Part shown: piece by piece, positions 45,098 to 55,319 of the stretch
Position numbering within the stretch: position 1 is the stretch's first letter
Layout: each line of letters starts with the position of its first letter
From: Lachnospiraceae bacterium
GTDB lineage: Bacteria; Bacillota; Clostridia; Lachnospirales; Lachnospiraceae
Assembly (NCBI GenBank): GCA_024404675.1
Contig: JAKSPO010000005.1
Coordinates: forward strand, 1-64,000
Direction: 5' to 3'
Length of the DNA stretch: 64,000 bases
Position numbers and translations under genes: made by a program
Notes under the pieces: model-generated
What the model saw: only the letters and a program-made list of their open reading frames with translations
Databases searched by the model: none
Told to the model about the DNA's origin: nothing

Positions 45098-45928
45098 TTA
45101 ATCATTTTTCTTAATTGAAACATCAATCTGGTGATACGGAATTGTAAAGCCACGCTCCAGAAATCCGTACCGAATAGCCTCCTGCATCTCGAAGAAGCAG
45201 GTCCAGTAGTCCTCCTTCTTCACCCAGAAACGGAATACCAGGTTGATACTGTCAGGGCCAAATTCCTTCGTAAATACTTCTACCGGCTTGTTCGAAAGAA
45301 TATCCTTCCGCTCATCCACCAAAGACAGAAGCAGGTTTCTGACGGAACGGATATCATCCTCGTAGCTGATCGGAACGATCATATCTACTCTTCGCTCCGG
45401 CTCTGCGGATACATTCGTCAGATTGGAGTTACTGAGAGAACCGTTCGGAAGCACTACCATCTTGTTATCAGGAGTTACAAGCTTTGTATAGCAGGCACCG
45501 ATATTTTTAACTGTACCCTCCATCGCGCCGACCACAATGTAATCACCGATGGTGAAAGGCTTATTCACTAAAAGCAGTACGCCGCCGGCCAGATTGGAAA
45601 GGCTACCCTGCAAGGCAAGGCCGATAGCAAGACCTGCGGAACCAAGTACCGTTACAAGGGATGCCGTCGGGAAGCCAAGGTACTCAACCAGTGCAAAAAT
45701 CAGAACCAGATTCAGTAATACCCCGGCAACGCTCTGAATAAAGCCGGCAACCGCAGGTTCAAGTCTCGGGGTTACCGAGCGAACGATAAAGCGGCGAATC
45801 CATTTGATCAGCTTTCTGCCGAAATACAGAATGAGAATTGCAACGGAAACTTTGAATATATAAGGTGCCAGTCTGGCCATCGCCGAACCGAAATCACCGT
45901 CTGCCAAATCTAAAAAGAATTGAGACAT
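45098..45928 (-). CDS. Small-conductance mechanosensitive channel, MscS family
   Basis: 276-aa channel protein. Three membrane helices; the pore helix carries [30 protein letters not shown], the Gly/Ala-rich TM3 pattern; then a beta domain ([28 protein letters not shown]) and an alpha/beta C-terminus. Releases solutes on hypo-osmotic shock. GGAGG site; 20 bp from glgB. Confidence 0.93.
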   Translation of the reverse strand: MSQFFLDLADGDFGSAMARLAPYIFKVSVAILILYFGRKLIKWIRRFIVRSVTPRLEPAVAGFIQSVAGVLLNLVLIFALVEYLGFPTASLVTVLGSAGLAIGLALQGSLSNLAGGVLLLVNKPFTIGDYIVVGAMEGTVKNIGACYTKLVTPDNKMVVLPNGSLSNSNLTNVSAEPERRVDMIVPISYEDDIRSVRNLLLSLVDERKDILSNKPVEVFTKEFGPDSINLVFRFWVKKEDYWTCFFEMQEAIRYGFLERGFTIPYHQIDVSIKKND

Positions 45929-45948
45929 ACTACCTCCATCTATCCTCG

Positions 45949-48192
45949 TTACTTCGTCTTCTTGTCATTGTCCGCAGGTGTGCAGCTGAAAATCGCACAG
46001 CCGAGCGGAGGAATCGTGATGGTAACGGAGTTATCGCAGCCGTCCACCGGAACAGCCTTGGACTGCTTCAGACGGCTGTTCACATGACCTGCGCCGCCGT
46101 AAAGCTCCGCATCACTGTTGAAGATTTCTTTATATTTGCCGGCGAAGGGAACGGCTACAGCCTGCTTCTCATAAACAACCGGTGTAAAGTTGCAGATTAC
46201 AAAAAGTGTCTCCTCCGGCTTCTCGGACCGACGAACGAAGGATACGATACTGTGGTCCGCATCAAGGCAGCTTACCCACTCGAAGCCGTCCGGATCCTGG
46301 TCAAGCTGATACAGTGCCGGATGCTTTGCATACATTGCATACAGATCCTTCATCATGCGGTGAAGCTTTGCATTCAATGTGCCGGTAGGATCACCTTCTA
46401 CCTTGTCGGTAAGCAGATGCCACTCAAGACTCTTCTCCTCATTCCACTCGGAAAGCGGTCCCATATCCTGTCCCATGAACAGGAGCTTCTTGCCGGGATG
46501 TGTCATCATATAGGAATATGCCGTACGAAGGTTTGCGAACTTCTCCTCGTAGGTTCCGGGCATCTTACCGAGCATGGAACCTTTGCCGTGAACAACTTCG
46601 TCATGCGAGAACACAAGGATGAAATTCTCACTGTAGGCATAAATCATACTGAAGGTCAGTGAACCGTGACAGCCGCGGCGGAACAGTGGATCCTGACGCA
46701 TATAGGTCGTAAAATCATTCATCCAGCCCATGTTCCACTTGAAGTCAAAGCCGAGTCCGTCATCGTTCAGATCACCGGTAATCTTCGCCCAGGCGGTAGA
46801 CTCCTCTGCAATCATCAATCTGCCCGGGAACTTCTTCTTAACAATGGAATTTAAATGCTTCAAAAGCTCGATTGCTTCAAGATTCTCGTTACCGCCGTAG
46901 ATGTTAGCAATCCACTCGCCGTCGTTCTTGCCGTAATCAAGATAAAGCATGGAAGCAACCGCGTCCATACGAATACCGTCCGCATGGAACTTGCTGAGCC
47001 AGAAAAGCGCGTTGGCAATCAGGAAGTTAGAAACCTCCGGACGACCATAGTTGAAGATCAAGGTGCCCCAGTGCGGGTGCGCACCCTTTCTCGGATCCCA
47101 ATGCTCATACAGGCAGGTGCCGTCGAAATTGGAAAGACCGAAGGTATCTCTCGGAAAATGTGCCGGTACCCAGTCAAGAATAACACCGATACCCTGCTCA
47201 TGCATATAATTCATAAAGAACATGAAGTCCTCAGGAGAACCGTAACGGGCGGTAGCACTGTAGTAACCGGTTACCTGATAGCCCCAGGAAGCGTCTAACG
47301 GATGCTCCATAACAGGCATCAGCTCAATGTGGGTATACCCCATCTCCTTCACGTATTCCGCAAGCATCACAGCAAGATCGCGGTAGTTATAGAAGCTACC
47401 GTTCTCCTCATTCGGCTTCTTCCAGGAGCCGAGGTGAACCTCATAAATATTCATCGGAGACTGCTTGAAATTCTTATCACGAAGCGCGGAAAGGTACGCC
47501 TCGTCGGTCCATTGAAAGCCACGCATATCCGTAACCTTACTGGCCGTTCCCGGTCTTAACTCGGAGGCATTTGCATACGGGTCTGCCTTCAGATAGGTAA
47601 GGCCGCCCTTAACCTTCAGTTCAAACTTATACAGATCGCCAACCTTAGCAGAAGGAAGGAACAGTTCAAAAACACCGCTTCCGCCAAGTCTGCGCATCGG
47701 ATTCACACGACCGTCCCAGTGGTTGAAATCGCCGACAACACTGATACGGAGTACATTCGGTGCCCATACGGCAAAATAAACACCGTCCACACCGTCAATC
47801 GTCATCGGGTGCGCGCCGAGCTGCTCATAGATGGTATAGTTAATGCCTGCCTGAAAGGACTTAAGCTCTTCCTCGGCAATCTGCGGCGCGAAGCGATACG
47901 GATCCTCTGCCTCTCTCTCGCCGTTTTCGTAAATATAGCGAAGCTTGTATTCCGGAACCTTCTTGCCGGTCGTAAGACCAGCGAAGTAGCCTCCCTCGTC
48001 AACCATTTCAAGCGAGAATTCCTTCTTGCCCGCAATCACCTTGACTGCCGTGGCATCGGGGTCATATGCACCGAACAGGATTCCCTGCTCAGTCACATGT
48101 GCACCAAGAATCTGATGCGGATTATCGTGCTCGGAATATACCAAAGCCTCGATCTCCGGCCAGTTCATCAATCCGTACAAAACCTCATCCAT
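45949..48192 (-). CDS. glgB: 1,4-alpha-glucan branching enzyme GlgB
   Basis: 747-aa GH13 enzyme that makes alpha-1,6 branches in glycogen. N-terminal CBM48-type domains, then barrel with ILDWVPAHFP, nucleophile Asp in GIRMDAVASMLYLDY, acid/base Glu in MIAEESTAW, and third Asp in FSHDEVVHGK. All catalytic residues are intact, in contrast to the GH13 paralogue downstream. GGAG ribosome site. Cotranscribed with mscS and glnN. Confidence 0.96.
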   Translation of the reverse strand: MDEVLYGLMNWPEIEALVYSEHDNPHQILGAHVTEQGILFGAYDPDATAVKVIAGKKEFSLEMVDEGGYFAGLTTGKKVPEYKLRYIYENGEREAEDPYRFAPQIAEEELKSFQAGINYTIYEQLGAHPMTIDGVDGVYFAVWAPNVLRISVVGDFNHWDGRVNPMRRLGGSGVFELFLPSAKVGDLYKFELKVKGGLTYLKADPYANASELRPGTASKVTDMRGFQWTDEAYLSALRDKNFKQSPMNIYEVHLGSWKKPNEENGSFYNYRDLAVMLAEYVKEMGYTHIELMPVMEHPLDASWGYQVTGYYSATARYGSPEDFMFFMNYMHEQGIGVILDWVPAHFPRDTFGLSNFDGTCLYEHWDPRKGAHPHWGTLIFNYGRPEVSNFLIANALFWLSKFHADGIRMDAVASMLYLDYGKNDGEWIANIYGGNENLEAIELLKHLNSIVKKKFPGRLMIAEESTAWAKITGDLNDDGLGFDFKWNMGWMNDFTTYMRQDPLFRRGCHGSLTFSMIYAYSENFILVFSHDEVVHGKGSMLGKMPGTYEEKFANLRTAYSYMMTHPGKKLLFMGQDMGPLSEWNEEKSLEWHLLTDKVEGDPTGTLNAKLHRMMKDLYAMYAKHPALYQLDQDPDGFEWVSCLDADHSIVSFVRRSEKPEETLFVICNFTPVVYEKQAVAVPFAGKYKEIFNSDAELYGGAGHVNSRLKQSKAVPVDGCDNSVTITIPPLGCAIFSCTPADNDKKTK

Positions 48193-48264
48193 AACAAATC
48201 TCCTTCACATTTACTCGTATCATACGCTTATATCACACAACACAACACATTTCCGTTCCAAAGC

Positions 48265-48918
48265 CTACTCGTAATACCAGGCTTCCTGCTCCTGCTCGCT
48301 CTGCTCCTCCTTCTTCGGCATATAGCGGCGAAGCACCTTCTCCATCGGGAAGGACAGAAGGAACACATACACCGCAGGCGCTACCAGAAGAAGCGGGGAA
48401 TATACAACCATTGTCCAGCAAAATACAACGAGCGCAATACCGACTACCCCAAGAATCGTGGTTCCGATATGACGAACACTCATGAACAGACATAATTTCA
48501 AAATTGCACCGGTCTTCATGGTAAAACGGGAAAGTACCGGATACACATAGATACTTATCATCGCAAATACCAGAATCAGAAATACGGTCGCCCAATAATA
48601 AATCTGCCCGAAGTACACATCGGGATTCATATTGATTGCAAAAGTATAGCAGATAAAAAGACCGAAGCCGACGATAATCTGCAGAATACCGATTACGGCA
48701 GCCTGCTTGAAATTGGTTTTAAAGGAATGAAAGAAGGTTCCTCCCGTATAACCTCTGCTCTTTCGGATATTCTTAACAACCGCATAATAAAGTCCGGTAC
48801 AGGCCGGGCCGATGAATATCAGAACCGTCAGGAGCCAAAGCAGATCAAGAACGATCAAATCCCACACTTTAGAGAGCGTCGAGAAGAATTTATTATCGAC
48901 ATCGAAAATCTTATTCAT
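48265..48918 (-). CDS. YesL-family (DUF624) membrane protein
   Basis: 217-aa membrane protein with about five helices, opening MNKIFDVDNKFFSTLSKVWDL and the YesL-like GPACTGLYYAVVKNIRKSRG motif. Function unknown; the family often sits with carbohydrate uptake genes. Start at 48918 follows GGAGGTGACT. C-terminus is acidic (EEQSEQEQEAW). First gene upstream of glgB. Confidence 0.85.
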   Translation of the reverse strand: MNKIFDVDNKFFSTLSKVWDLIVLDLLWLLTVLIFIGPACTGLYYAVVKNIRKSRGYTGGTFFHSFKTNFKQAAVIGILQIIVGFGLFICYTFAINMNPDVYFGQIYYWATVFLILVFAMISIYVYPVLSRFTMKTGAILKLCLFMSVRHIGTTILGVVGIALVVFCWTMVVYSPLLLVAPAVYVFLLSFPMEKVLRRYMPKKEEQSEQEQEAWYYE

Positions 48919-48951
48919 AGTCACCTCCGCACAATTAAGCATACATAATTT

Positions 48952-48980
48952 ATTGTACCATATATCGCAGGCTTTGGCAA
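48952..48980 (-). promoter_or_regulatory. Promoter of the yesL-glgB-mscS-glnN unit
   Basis: -35 TTGCCA (48975-48980), 17-bp spacer, -10 TACAAT (48952-48957). Confidence 0.7.
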
Positions 48981-49032
48981 TTATAGAATTGCCGATGTTT
49001 CAACGAAAATGAACCGTACATTTCCCGTATAC

Positions 49033-49072
49033 AAAAAGGCCTTGAAAAACAGTCACACGTTTTTCAAGACCT
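49033..49072 (-). terminator. Terminator of the membrane-protein gene
   Basis: Minus-strand stem AGGTCTTGAAAAAC / GTTTTTCAAGGCCT with an 8-nt loop, then TTTTTG, just past the stop codon at 49083. Confidence 0.85.
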
Positions 49073-49082
49073 CTCAGATTCT

Positions 49083-50060
49083 TTACATCTGTGTTTTTAA
49101 TGGCATGGAATAACCATTGCCCGCCCCGGAATTCCCGCCGCGAAGGGCTTTCTCGTCAAGCCCCTTGTCAAAAGCCATTCCGATAGCGCGGACGCACTGC
49201 ATAACCTCGTCCGTTCTTCCGTATGCCTGCTTCCCAAGCTCAGCATCGGACATCTGTAACACCGACTCCACCATGTTGGTGACATAGCCCTCCCGCTGCA
49301 GAAGAATATGAAGTCTGTTATTCTGCACTAAAATCTCACAGTCATCGCCAAGGAAGGTTTCTAAGCGCATCAGACTCTGCACAAGGTACTCGCTTGGCGC
49401 ATCGCCGTCGATATGATATACGCCGCCGTTTCCGTCAGTGCTCACTCTGCACGGGGACAGATCGAAACCCGCAAGCAGGTTCGCCTGCAGGAATTTGCCG
49501 GACATAAACCGAACCTCGGTATTCAGGCTGCACGGTAGCTCAAAGAGCATCCAGTTCACACCGAAGCCGCTCGAATCAAGATTTACATCCGCTCGCTGAA
49601 AGCACAGACCGTTCGCCACGCCGTACATAAAATTATTGTTATCGGGATTAAAAAGCTTACCGGCTTTTCTGAGCGGCGACAGGAGCAGATGACTGTTCTC
49701 AAGTACATATTCGGAGATTCCCGCATATCCGTCAAAGGCGAAGCTTTCGAAGGTCCCGTCGGCACACTCACACATGCATTTTCTCCAATAGGCAAGCTTG
49801 ATTTCCTTCGTAAGCTTCTTGGAATTCGCAAGTCGAACCACAGACCCCCACGTCCAATAGGTCGGATAGAGGCATGTCCAGAAAACAAGCATGAGTGCGG
49901 AACGCCCTATATCATCTCCGAACAGACCAAAGATTGACGCAAAGAACCAGAATATGCCAAGAACCGATACTGCACGACATATCCATTTCGTGCGCTTCAA
50001 CCTTTTACTGAGCTTCCGGTATCGCTCCTCGTATTCCGGAATATAATACTTCTTACTCAT
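49083..50060 (-). CDS. Membrane protein of unknown function, DUF3137-like
   Basis: 325-aa protein: basic coiled N-terminus, two adjacent hydrophobic helices (residues about 25-70, FFASIFGLFG and ALMLVFWTCLYPTYW), then a 250-aa cytoplasmic domain with alternating beta strands (LLLSPLRKAGKLFNPDNNNF, ADVNLDSSGFG, EVRFMSGKFLQANL, CEILVQNNRLHILL). This layout resembles DUF3137 proteins; not certain. Start at 50060 has GGGAG at 6 nt. Divergent from the patatin gene. Confidence 0.55.
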   Translation of the reverse strand: MSKKYYIPEYEERYRKLSKRLKRTKWICRAVSVLGIFWFFASIFGLFGDDIGRSALMLVFWTCLYPTYWTWGSVVRLANSKKLTKEIKLAYWRKCMCECADGTFESFAFDGYAGISEYVLENSHLLLSPLRKAGKLFNPDNNNFMYGVANGLCFQRADVNLDSSGFGVNWMLFELPCSLNTEVRFMSGKFLQANLLAGFDLSPCRVSTDGNGGVYHIDGDAPSEYLVQSLMRLETFLGDDCEILVQNNRLHILLQREGYVTNMVESVLQMSDAELGKQAYGRTDEVMQCVRAIGMAFDKGLDEKALRGGNSGAGNGYSMPLKTQM

Positions 50061-50182
50061 AACTTCTCCCGTTTCAATCAACCGTATGGATTCAGTTGCA
50101 TTATAACCGAAATCCCGCCCGGTTGCAATCCCTGCCATAATCGCTTTCATCATTTATTAATCTTCGGCTAATCCTTTTCTCA

Positions 50183-50211
50183 TTGTTTTTCTGCGCCGGA
50201 TGTGGTAAACT
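50183..50211 (+). promoter_or_regulatory. Promoter of the patatin-like gene
   Basis: -35 TTGTTT (50183-50188), 17-bp spacer, -10 TAAACT (50206-50211). Confidence 0.55.
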
Positions 50212-50288
50212 GTCTTTACGAAGCGGCAAATGGCAATGCCTGCCCTTCGGAACCGGATTTCTTCATATCACGTAAGGGGGTTCGATTT

Positions 50289-51242
50289 ATGGACAAGAAA
50301 AGATACGGCCTCGTGCTTTGCGGAGGCGGCGGCAAGGGTGCGTACCAGATCGGTGTCTGGAAGGCTCTTCGCACGCTTCATATGGACAGCTATATTTCGG
50401 CAGTTGCCGGCTCTTCCGCCGGTGCCTTGAACGCTGTGCTTTTTTTGAACGGGGATTATGACGCAGCGGAAAATGTATGGACACAGATTCGCCCGATCCA
50501 GTTTCTGGACGTAGAGCCTGAGGGCTACTGCTCAAGAGAAGGGCTTCTTTCATTGATGCGTGACAAGGTCGATCTGAACCGCGTATCCGCGAGCGACATT
50601 CCCACCTATATCAGCGTTACCGACGAATTGCCGGGCGCAGTGCTTGGCACGGATCGCCTGAATTCCGCCCTGAAAAGCTTAAGTCAGGCACCCGAGGAGC
50701 GCACCGGCGATTACCTTTTGGTCAACGGACGTTCGCCGGAATCCATCAAGAAGGTTCTTCTTGCCGCTACGGCAATCCCGCTTGTTTACGACCCGGTTGA
50801 GGTTGACGGACGCCTGTACCGCGACGGCGGCCTTTTTGATAACGTACCAATCCGCCCGATGCTAGAAACCGGCATCAAGGATCTGATCATCGTCCGCTGC
50901 AGCCCGAACCAGCAGTGTGACCCTTACCTTCTCTCCCGTGCCGATTCCGTTCTCGAGATTACCCCGAGCGCCAACATCGGTACCCTGCTCTCCGGCACCC
51001 TGGATTTCGACGGTCGTAATGCGATGTTCCGTCTGCAGGTTGGCTACTTCGATACGCTTCGTGCGGTAGAATACTACGATCGTAGAATGCTGGGTTATCC
51101 GCCTTCGGAGACCGAGATGCGTCAGCGAATCGAGCAGGATTTGGACCGTGCCAACGCCAACGCCCGCATGTATACACATATGGACGATGTGAACCGAAAT
51201 AAGAGTAAGATTGATTCAATTCTTAAAAAATACGGTCTGTAA
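50289..51242 (+). CDS. Patatin-like phospholipase
   Basis: 317-aa Ser/Asp lipase-family protein. Oxyanion loop GGGGKG (residues 12-17), nucleophile elbow GSSAG with Ser43, and catalytic Asp179 in RDGGLFDNVP. No signal peptide, so it likely acts on lipids from the cytoplasm. Start at 50289 with AGGGGG at 8 nt; the ORF begins 87 bp earlier in the leader. Monocistronic, convergent with mutY. Confidence 0.93.
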   Translation: MDKKRYGLVLCGGGGKGAYQIGVWKALRTLHMDSYISAVAGSSAGALNAVLFLNGDYDAAENVWTQIRPIQFLDVEPEGYCSREGLLSLMRDKVDLNRVSASDIPTYISVTDELPGAVLGTDRLNSALKSLSQAPEERTGDYLLVNGRSPESIKKVLLAATAIPLVYDPVEVDGRLYRDGGLFDNVPIRPMLETGIKDLIIVRCSPNQQCDPYLLSRADSVLEITPSANIGTLLSGTLDFDGRNAMFRLQVGYFDTLRAVEYYDRRMLGYPPSETEMRQRIEQDLDRANANARMYTHMDDVNRNKSKIDSILKKYGL

Positions 51243-51261
51243 TTTTTGTAATAAATGTATC

Positions 51262-51300
51262 AAAAAAGGAAGCACAAGGGCGTGCTTCCTTTTCTTTTTT
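51262..51300. terminator. Bidirectional terminator, patatin gene / mutY
   Basis: Stem AAAAGGAAGCAC / GTGCTTCCTTTT with flanking A and T runs, between convergent genes. Confidence 0.9.
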
Positions 51301-51319
51301 CAGTTTCTGTTCCGATTCG

Positions 51320-52372
51320 TTACGAGAGCTTCCATTTGTCATATGCGGATGGTAAGGAATAGCCTTCCGCACGCTCCACACTTCCTGCGAAGTGATACCC
51401 TGCCGGCAGTGTGAGCTCCGGATTCTCCTTAACACTTATCTCATATGCGGTCATATGCCACTCGATATGCGTAAAGATATGCTTTGCAGCCTTAAGCTTT
51501 CTCGTGCCTTCGATGCAGATTCCGGGGATCAGCCTAATAAGTAGCTCCTTTGCCTCCGTAGCATGCAAGGTTCCGTCCTCGTTCGGATATTCCCAAAGCC
51601 CCGCAAGAAGTCCTTTCTCGGGACGCTTGCGAAGAAGGATACGGTCACCTGATCGAACAATCAAAACGGTTCGCTCCTCGATCCGACGCGCCTTTTTCGC
51701 TGCCTTTTTCGGAATCTCTCCGGTCAACCCTTCCCGAAAGGCTTCGCACATATGCACAAGCGGGCACTCCTCACAATGCGGCGCTCCGTTCGGAATACAT
51801 ATCATCGCCCCGAGGTCCATGATTGCCTGATTCAGCGCACCGGACTCTTCTCCGGGCATCACCGCGCGAAGCTCGTCCTCCATCCGCCGCTTCACCGTAG
51901 CATCACTGATATCCTCTCTGCTCCCGGTGATGCGGGAAAGCACTCTTAGAAAGTTCCCATCCACCGCAGGCTCCGGCTTCCGAAAGGCAATCGAAGCAAT
52001 CGCTCCTGCCGTATAGCTTCCGATTCCCGGAAGCTTTCGAAGCAGTGCTGCCTCCTCCGGGAGCCTTCCGTCATATTCTTCACACACTACCTGCGCACAG
52101 CGCTTCATATTTCTTACGCGGGAGTAATACCCAAGCCCCTCCCAAAGCTTTAAAAGCCTGTCCTCCGGACATGCCGCAAGTGCCGCAATATCCGGAAGCT
52201 CGGAAAGAAAGCGATGGTAATAGCTTCGCACCGCCTCCACACGCGTCTGCTGCAGCATAATCTCAGATACCCACACATGATAAGCAGAAGGGTCCTCCCG
52301 CCACGGAAGAACCCTCGCATGAAATCTGTACCAGTGCAGGAGATACGGAATCATCTCTTCGTATTTGTTCAC
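51320..52372 (-). CDS. mutY: A/G-specific adenine glycosylase MutY
   Basis: 350-aa base-excision repair enzyme that removes A opposite 8-oxoG. HhH LRKLPGIGSYTAGAIASIAF with catalytic Asp in VDGNFLRVLSRI, 4Fe-4S cysteines (CIPNGAPHCEECPLVHMC) and a C-terminal NUDIX-like domain (RKRPEKGLLAGLWEYPNEDG). I prefer GTG at 52372 with AAAGGA 8 nt upstream; an ATG at 52405 overlaps the ABC exporter stop and lacks a site. Last gene of the ABC/DUF1854 unit. Confidence 0.93.
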   Translation of the reverse strand: MNKYEEMIPYLLHWYRFHARVLPWREDPSAYHVWVSEIMLQQTRVEAVRSYYHRFLSELPDIAALAACPEDRLLKLWEGLGYYSRVRNMKRCAQVVCEEYDGRLPEEAALLRKLPGIGSYTAGAIASIAFRKPEPAVDGNFLRVLSRITGSREDISDATVKRRMEDELRAVMPGEESGALNQAIMDLGAMICIPNGAPHCEECPLVHMCEAFREGLTGEIPKKAAKKARRIEERTVLIVRSGDRILLRKRPEKGLLAGLWEYPNEDGTLHATEAKELLIRLIPGICIEGTRKLKAAKHIFTHIEWHMTAYEISVKENPELTLPAGYHFAGSVERAEGYSLPSAYDKWKLS

Positions 52373-52404
52373 ATCCGTATTCCTTTCTTTAACATGGTAA
52401 AGCA

Positions 52405-54627
52405 TTAACCGACTGCCGGTTCTGCCTCGCCTTCCTCTTTCTTCAAGGCCTGCATCTGCAGCTGCGCGGTAACAAGACCGTAGTAGATGCCCTGCTTCTC
52501 CATCAGCTCGTTATGCGTACCGATCTCCGCAATATGATGCCCGTCGATAACGACCAGACGGTCGGCATCCTTTAACGTAGACAGTCGATGCGCAATGGCA
52601 AATGTCGTGCAGTTCGCTGTCAGACGCTCTAGCGCCTTCTGAATCAGATACTCGCTCTCCGTATCCAGTGCGGAGGTTGCCTCATCGAGGATGAGAATCT
52701 TCGGATTGTTAAGAATTGCTCTTGCGATGGCAAGACGCTGGCGCTCACCACCGGAAAGGTTGAAGCCATGCTCGCCGACATAGGTATTATAGCCGTCGGG
52801 CGTCTTCACGATGAAGTCATGCGCGTTAGCCATCTTAGCCGCACGAATAATCTCCTCCTCGGTCGCATCGGGCTTGGCAAATTTCAGGTTGTTGTAGATC
52901 GTTCCCGCGAAAAGGAAATTCTCCTGCAGAACGACGCCGAGCTGCGAATGATATTTTTCGATCTTCAGCTCGTTAATATCCGTACCGTCAATCAGAATCT
53001 GTCCGTCATCGACCTCATAGAGACGCATGATCAGGTTAATCAGCGTAGACTTACCGGTTCCCGACGCACCAACCAGGCCGATCATTTCGCCCGGCTTAAC
53101 CTTCAGATTGATCTTCTCCAGCACCGGCTCGTAGGAACGGTAGCCAAAGGATACATTACGGAACTCAACGGCTCCGGTAATCTCCTTTTCAACCGCATCG
53201 GTATGATCTTTGATAAGCGGCTCCTCATCCAGAACATCGTAGATTCGCTCAAGGCTTGTAAGCAACTGCGTAATCTGTCTCGGTAAGAAGGTCATCCAGC
53301 CAAGCGGTCCGTACAGCATCCATGCATAGGCAACGAAGCGCGTCAGATCGCCGACCGTCATCGTCTCTCCGAGCACGCGGATTCCGCCGAAATAGGTCAC
53401 AAAATAGATACCAAGACCCATTACAAAGGAGATGATCGGGAACAACTCCGCCCAGAATACCTCATTTCTCTTCTGCACCTTTGCAAACTCGGAAGCAAGC
53501 TTTTTGAAGTTCTCCGCCTCTTCCTCCTCAGTACCGAAGGATTTTACCACACGGATACCTGTAAGTACATCCTGCAGTCCCGAATTGATCTTATCGCTCT
53601 TATGCCACTGCATATGGAATCTGCGGTGGATATTTTTACGAAAGGCAATCGAAAGACCAAGTGCCACCGGAACAAATGCCACACAAAGAATCGTCAGCTT
53701 CCAGTTCATTCTCGACATGATGATTACCGCACTGACCATCGTTATGATACAGGAGAACATACCCGCGAAGGCATCCTCCATGAATCGTCTGATCTGCGCG
53801 GTGTCACCGGTGATTCGGTTCATCAGTGCACCGGGTCTTCTGTCCTGAATGAAGGAAAGAGACAGCTTCTGCAGCTTATAATAAAGCTGGCGTCTTAAAT
53901 CCTTACTGATTCTCGTACCCATCGACATACACATATAATATCTGCTTACATGCGCACCGATGATCATCACATAAAGAATTGCCATGGTAATCGCATAGGT
54001 GATGATCTGCTGATTCGTACCGACCTCCGGTCTGAGGTGTTTATCAATGAACACAGCCTGCACCTTCGGAATGATCAACTGAATGGCGGATGTCGCGCCC
54101 ATCAGAAGCGCAATTACAATCAGCGAGAACTTATAATTTCCGCAGAAGCTTATAAACTTGCGGAAGGCAGAAGGCTTACCGCTGCACTTCGGACATTCGC
54201 TCGTACCGTGAAGCGCTCGGCCGCACACCGGGCAGACCTTGTCGTTCTCACGGCTTACAACCTCCTTTGCGGAGCCCTCCTTTAACAGAAGCGCACCCTT
54301 TGCAATGAAAGCGATACGGGACACATGCTTCATACTGAAGCGAAGCAGAATCCGGTCTTCCTTTTCCCCTGCTCTTCGTACCACCAGGATACCGTTATTG
54401 ACAAGCGGCTCGCACTTCAGATACGTAAGCTCGGCTACCGGAATCTCTTCAACGATCTCCTCGTTCTCAAGCACCACGAGCCGTTCCTCCGTAACGACCA
54501 GATAACCGTTCTTCGTCCAATGACCGGCGAAGTCGATATCGTACGGCGAGCAGTAGCGGATACTCTCCCTTTCTCCGAGCCCAAGCGCCTCCTGCTGAGG
54601 CTTCGGTAATTTAAATTTCAGATTCAT
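52405..54627 (-). CDS. ABC exporter with N-terminal PH-like domain and zinc ribbon (B subunit)
   Basis: 740-aa half-transporter. Unusual N-terminus: residues about 20-115 form a beta-rich PH-like module (YLVVTEERLVVLENEE), then a CxxC-CxxC zinc ribbon (Cys132, 135, 145, 148). Then a six-helix ABC exporter membrane domain and an ATPase with Walker A GLVGASGTGKST, signature LSGGERQRLAIARAIL, Walker B LILDEATSALDTE and H-loop AHRLST; all consensus. Forms a three-gene unit with the DUF1854 gene and the paralogous exporter upstream. Substrate unknown; related DUF1854 ABC systems in Proteobacteria accompany cyanophycin genes. Confidence 0.88.
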   Translation of the reverse strand: MNLKFKLPKPQQEALGLGERESIRYCSPYDIDFAGHWTKNGYLVVTEERLVVLENEEIVEEIPVAELTYLKCEPLVNNGILVVRRAGEKEDRILLRFSMKHVSRIAFIAKGALLLKEGSAKEVVSRENDKVCPVCGRALHGTSECPKCSGKPSAFRKFISFCGNYKFSLIVIALLMGATSAIQLIIPKVQAVFIDKHLRPEVGTNQQIITYAITMAILYVMIIGAHVSRYYMCMSMGTRISKDLRRQLYYKLQKLSLSFIQDRRPGALMNRITGDTAQIRRFMEDAFAGMFSCIITMVSAVIIMSRMNWKLTILCVAFVPVALGLSIAFRKNIHRRFHMQWHKSDKINSGLQDVLTGIRVVKSFGTEEEEAENFKKLASEFAKVQKRNEVFWAELFPIISFVMGLGIYFVTYFGGIRVLGETMTVGDLTRFVAYAWMLYGPLGWMTFLPRQITQLLTSLERIYDVLDEEPLIKDHTDAVEKEITGAVEFRNVSFGYRSYEPVLEKINLKVKPGEMIGLVGASGTGKSTLINLIMRLYEVDDGQILIDGTDINELKIEKYHSQLGVVLQENFLFAGTIYNNLKFAKPDATEEEIIRAAKMANAHDFIVKTPDGYNTYVGEHGFNLSGGERQRLAIARAILNNPKILILDEATSALDTESEYLIQKALERLTANCTTFAIAHRLSTLKDADRLVVIDGHHIAEIGTHNELMEKQGIYYGLVTAQLQMQALKKEEGEAEPAVG

Positions 54628-54656
54628 ATTTCATTATCCTCCTTGCACGACCGCTC

Positions 54657-55244
54657 TTATAAGAACAGATCGAGCATCTTCAATTCTTTCGCGGACAGAC
54701 GGGTAAAATCCGGAATCTCAAAACGATTGCCGTCCAGATCGGTGATCAGAAGACGTACATCGGAAAGATTTACCACAGAGCTTGAGTTCATGTAAATAAC
54801 GAATTTGCAAGGGCCCTGCTCGGTCTCTACGTCAAAATATGCATGACCGTACTCGTCCTTGATGCTGTGGATCTTTGTGATGATCGGGGTAAAATACCGG
54901 ATGTCCATCTGCTCCTCAAGCATCGCGCGGGTCTCCGGCGTAATATCCTTCTCCATATCAAGAATCATACCGATTTCCTTTGATTTCTCATCGATGGTAC
55001 GAATCGATACATAATGATTTCTGTCCGTAAAGGGAAAGCTTCGTACGACGCGAATTCTGTCGTAGTGCTCGGTTTCCTTCGTATCCGCATCCGTCAGATC
55101 AAGTGCGACGAAGCCGCCCTTGGTTCTTTCAAACACGGCATTTGCCTTTGTGATATAACGCAGTCTGAGCATCTGCTCGGTTTCCGCCTCCATCTGTTCG
55201 AGGTTGAACTCTTCATCTGCGCCTTCAAACTGTTTCATTCCCAT
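54657..55244 (-). CDS. DUF1854 family protein
   Basis: 195-aa soluble protein. C-terminal half carries the DUF1854 pattern: AMLEEQMDIRYFTPIITKI, GHAYFDVETEQGPCKFVI, and ITDLDGNRFEIPDF near the end. The family is known almost entirely by linkage to ABC exporters; its role is unproven. It sits between the two zinc-ribbon ABC genes, with 29-bp and 75-bp gaps, so it is very likely a partner of that transporter. AAGGAG site 9 nt before the start. Confidence 0.85.
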   Translation of the reverse strand: MGMKQFEGADEEFNLEQMEAETEQMLRLRYITKANAVFERTKGGFVALDLTDADTKETEHYDRIRVVRSFPFTDRNHYVSIRTIDEKSKEIGMILDMEKDITPETRAMLEEQMDIRYFTPIITKIHSIKDEYGHAYFDVETEQGPCKFVIYMNSSSVVNLSDVRLLITDLDGNRFEIPDFTRLSAKELKMLDLFL

Positions 55245-55319
55245 ATTAAAATACTCCTTATCTATTCAATGAAAGCAGGTAAATCCCCGCCCTGAAGACA
55301 TTGTCCTCTAAGCCTTCGG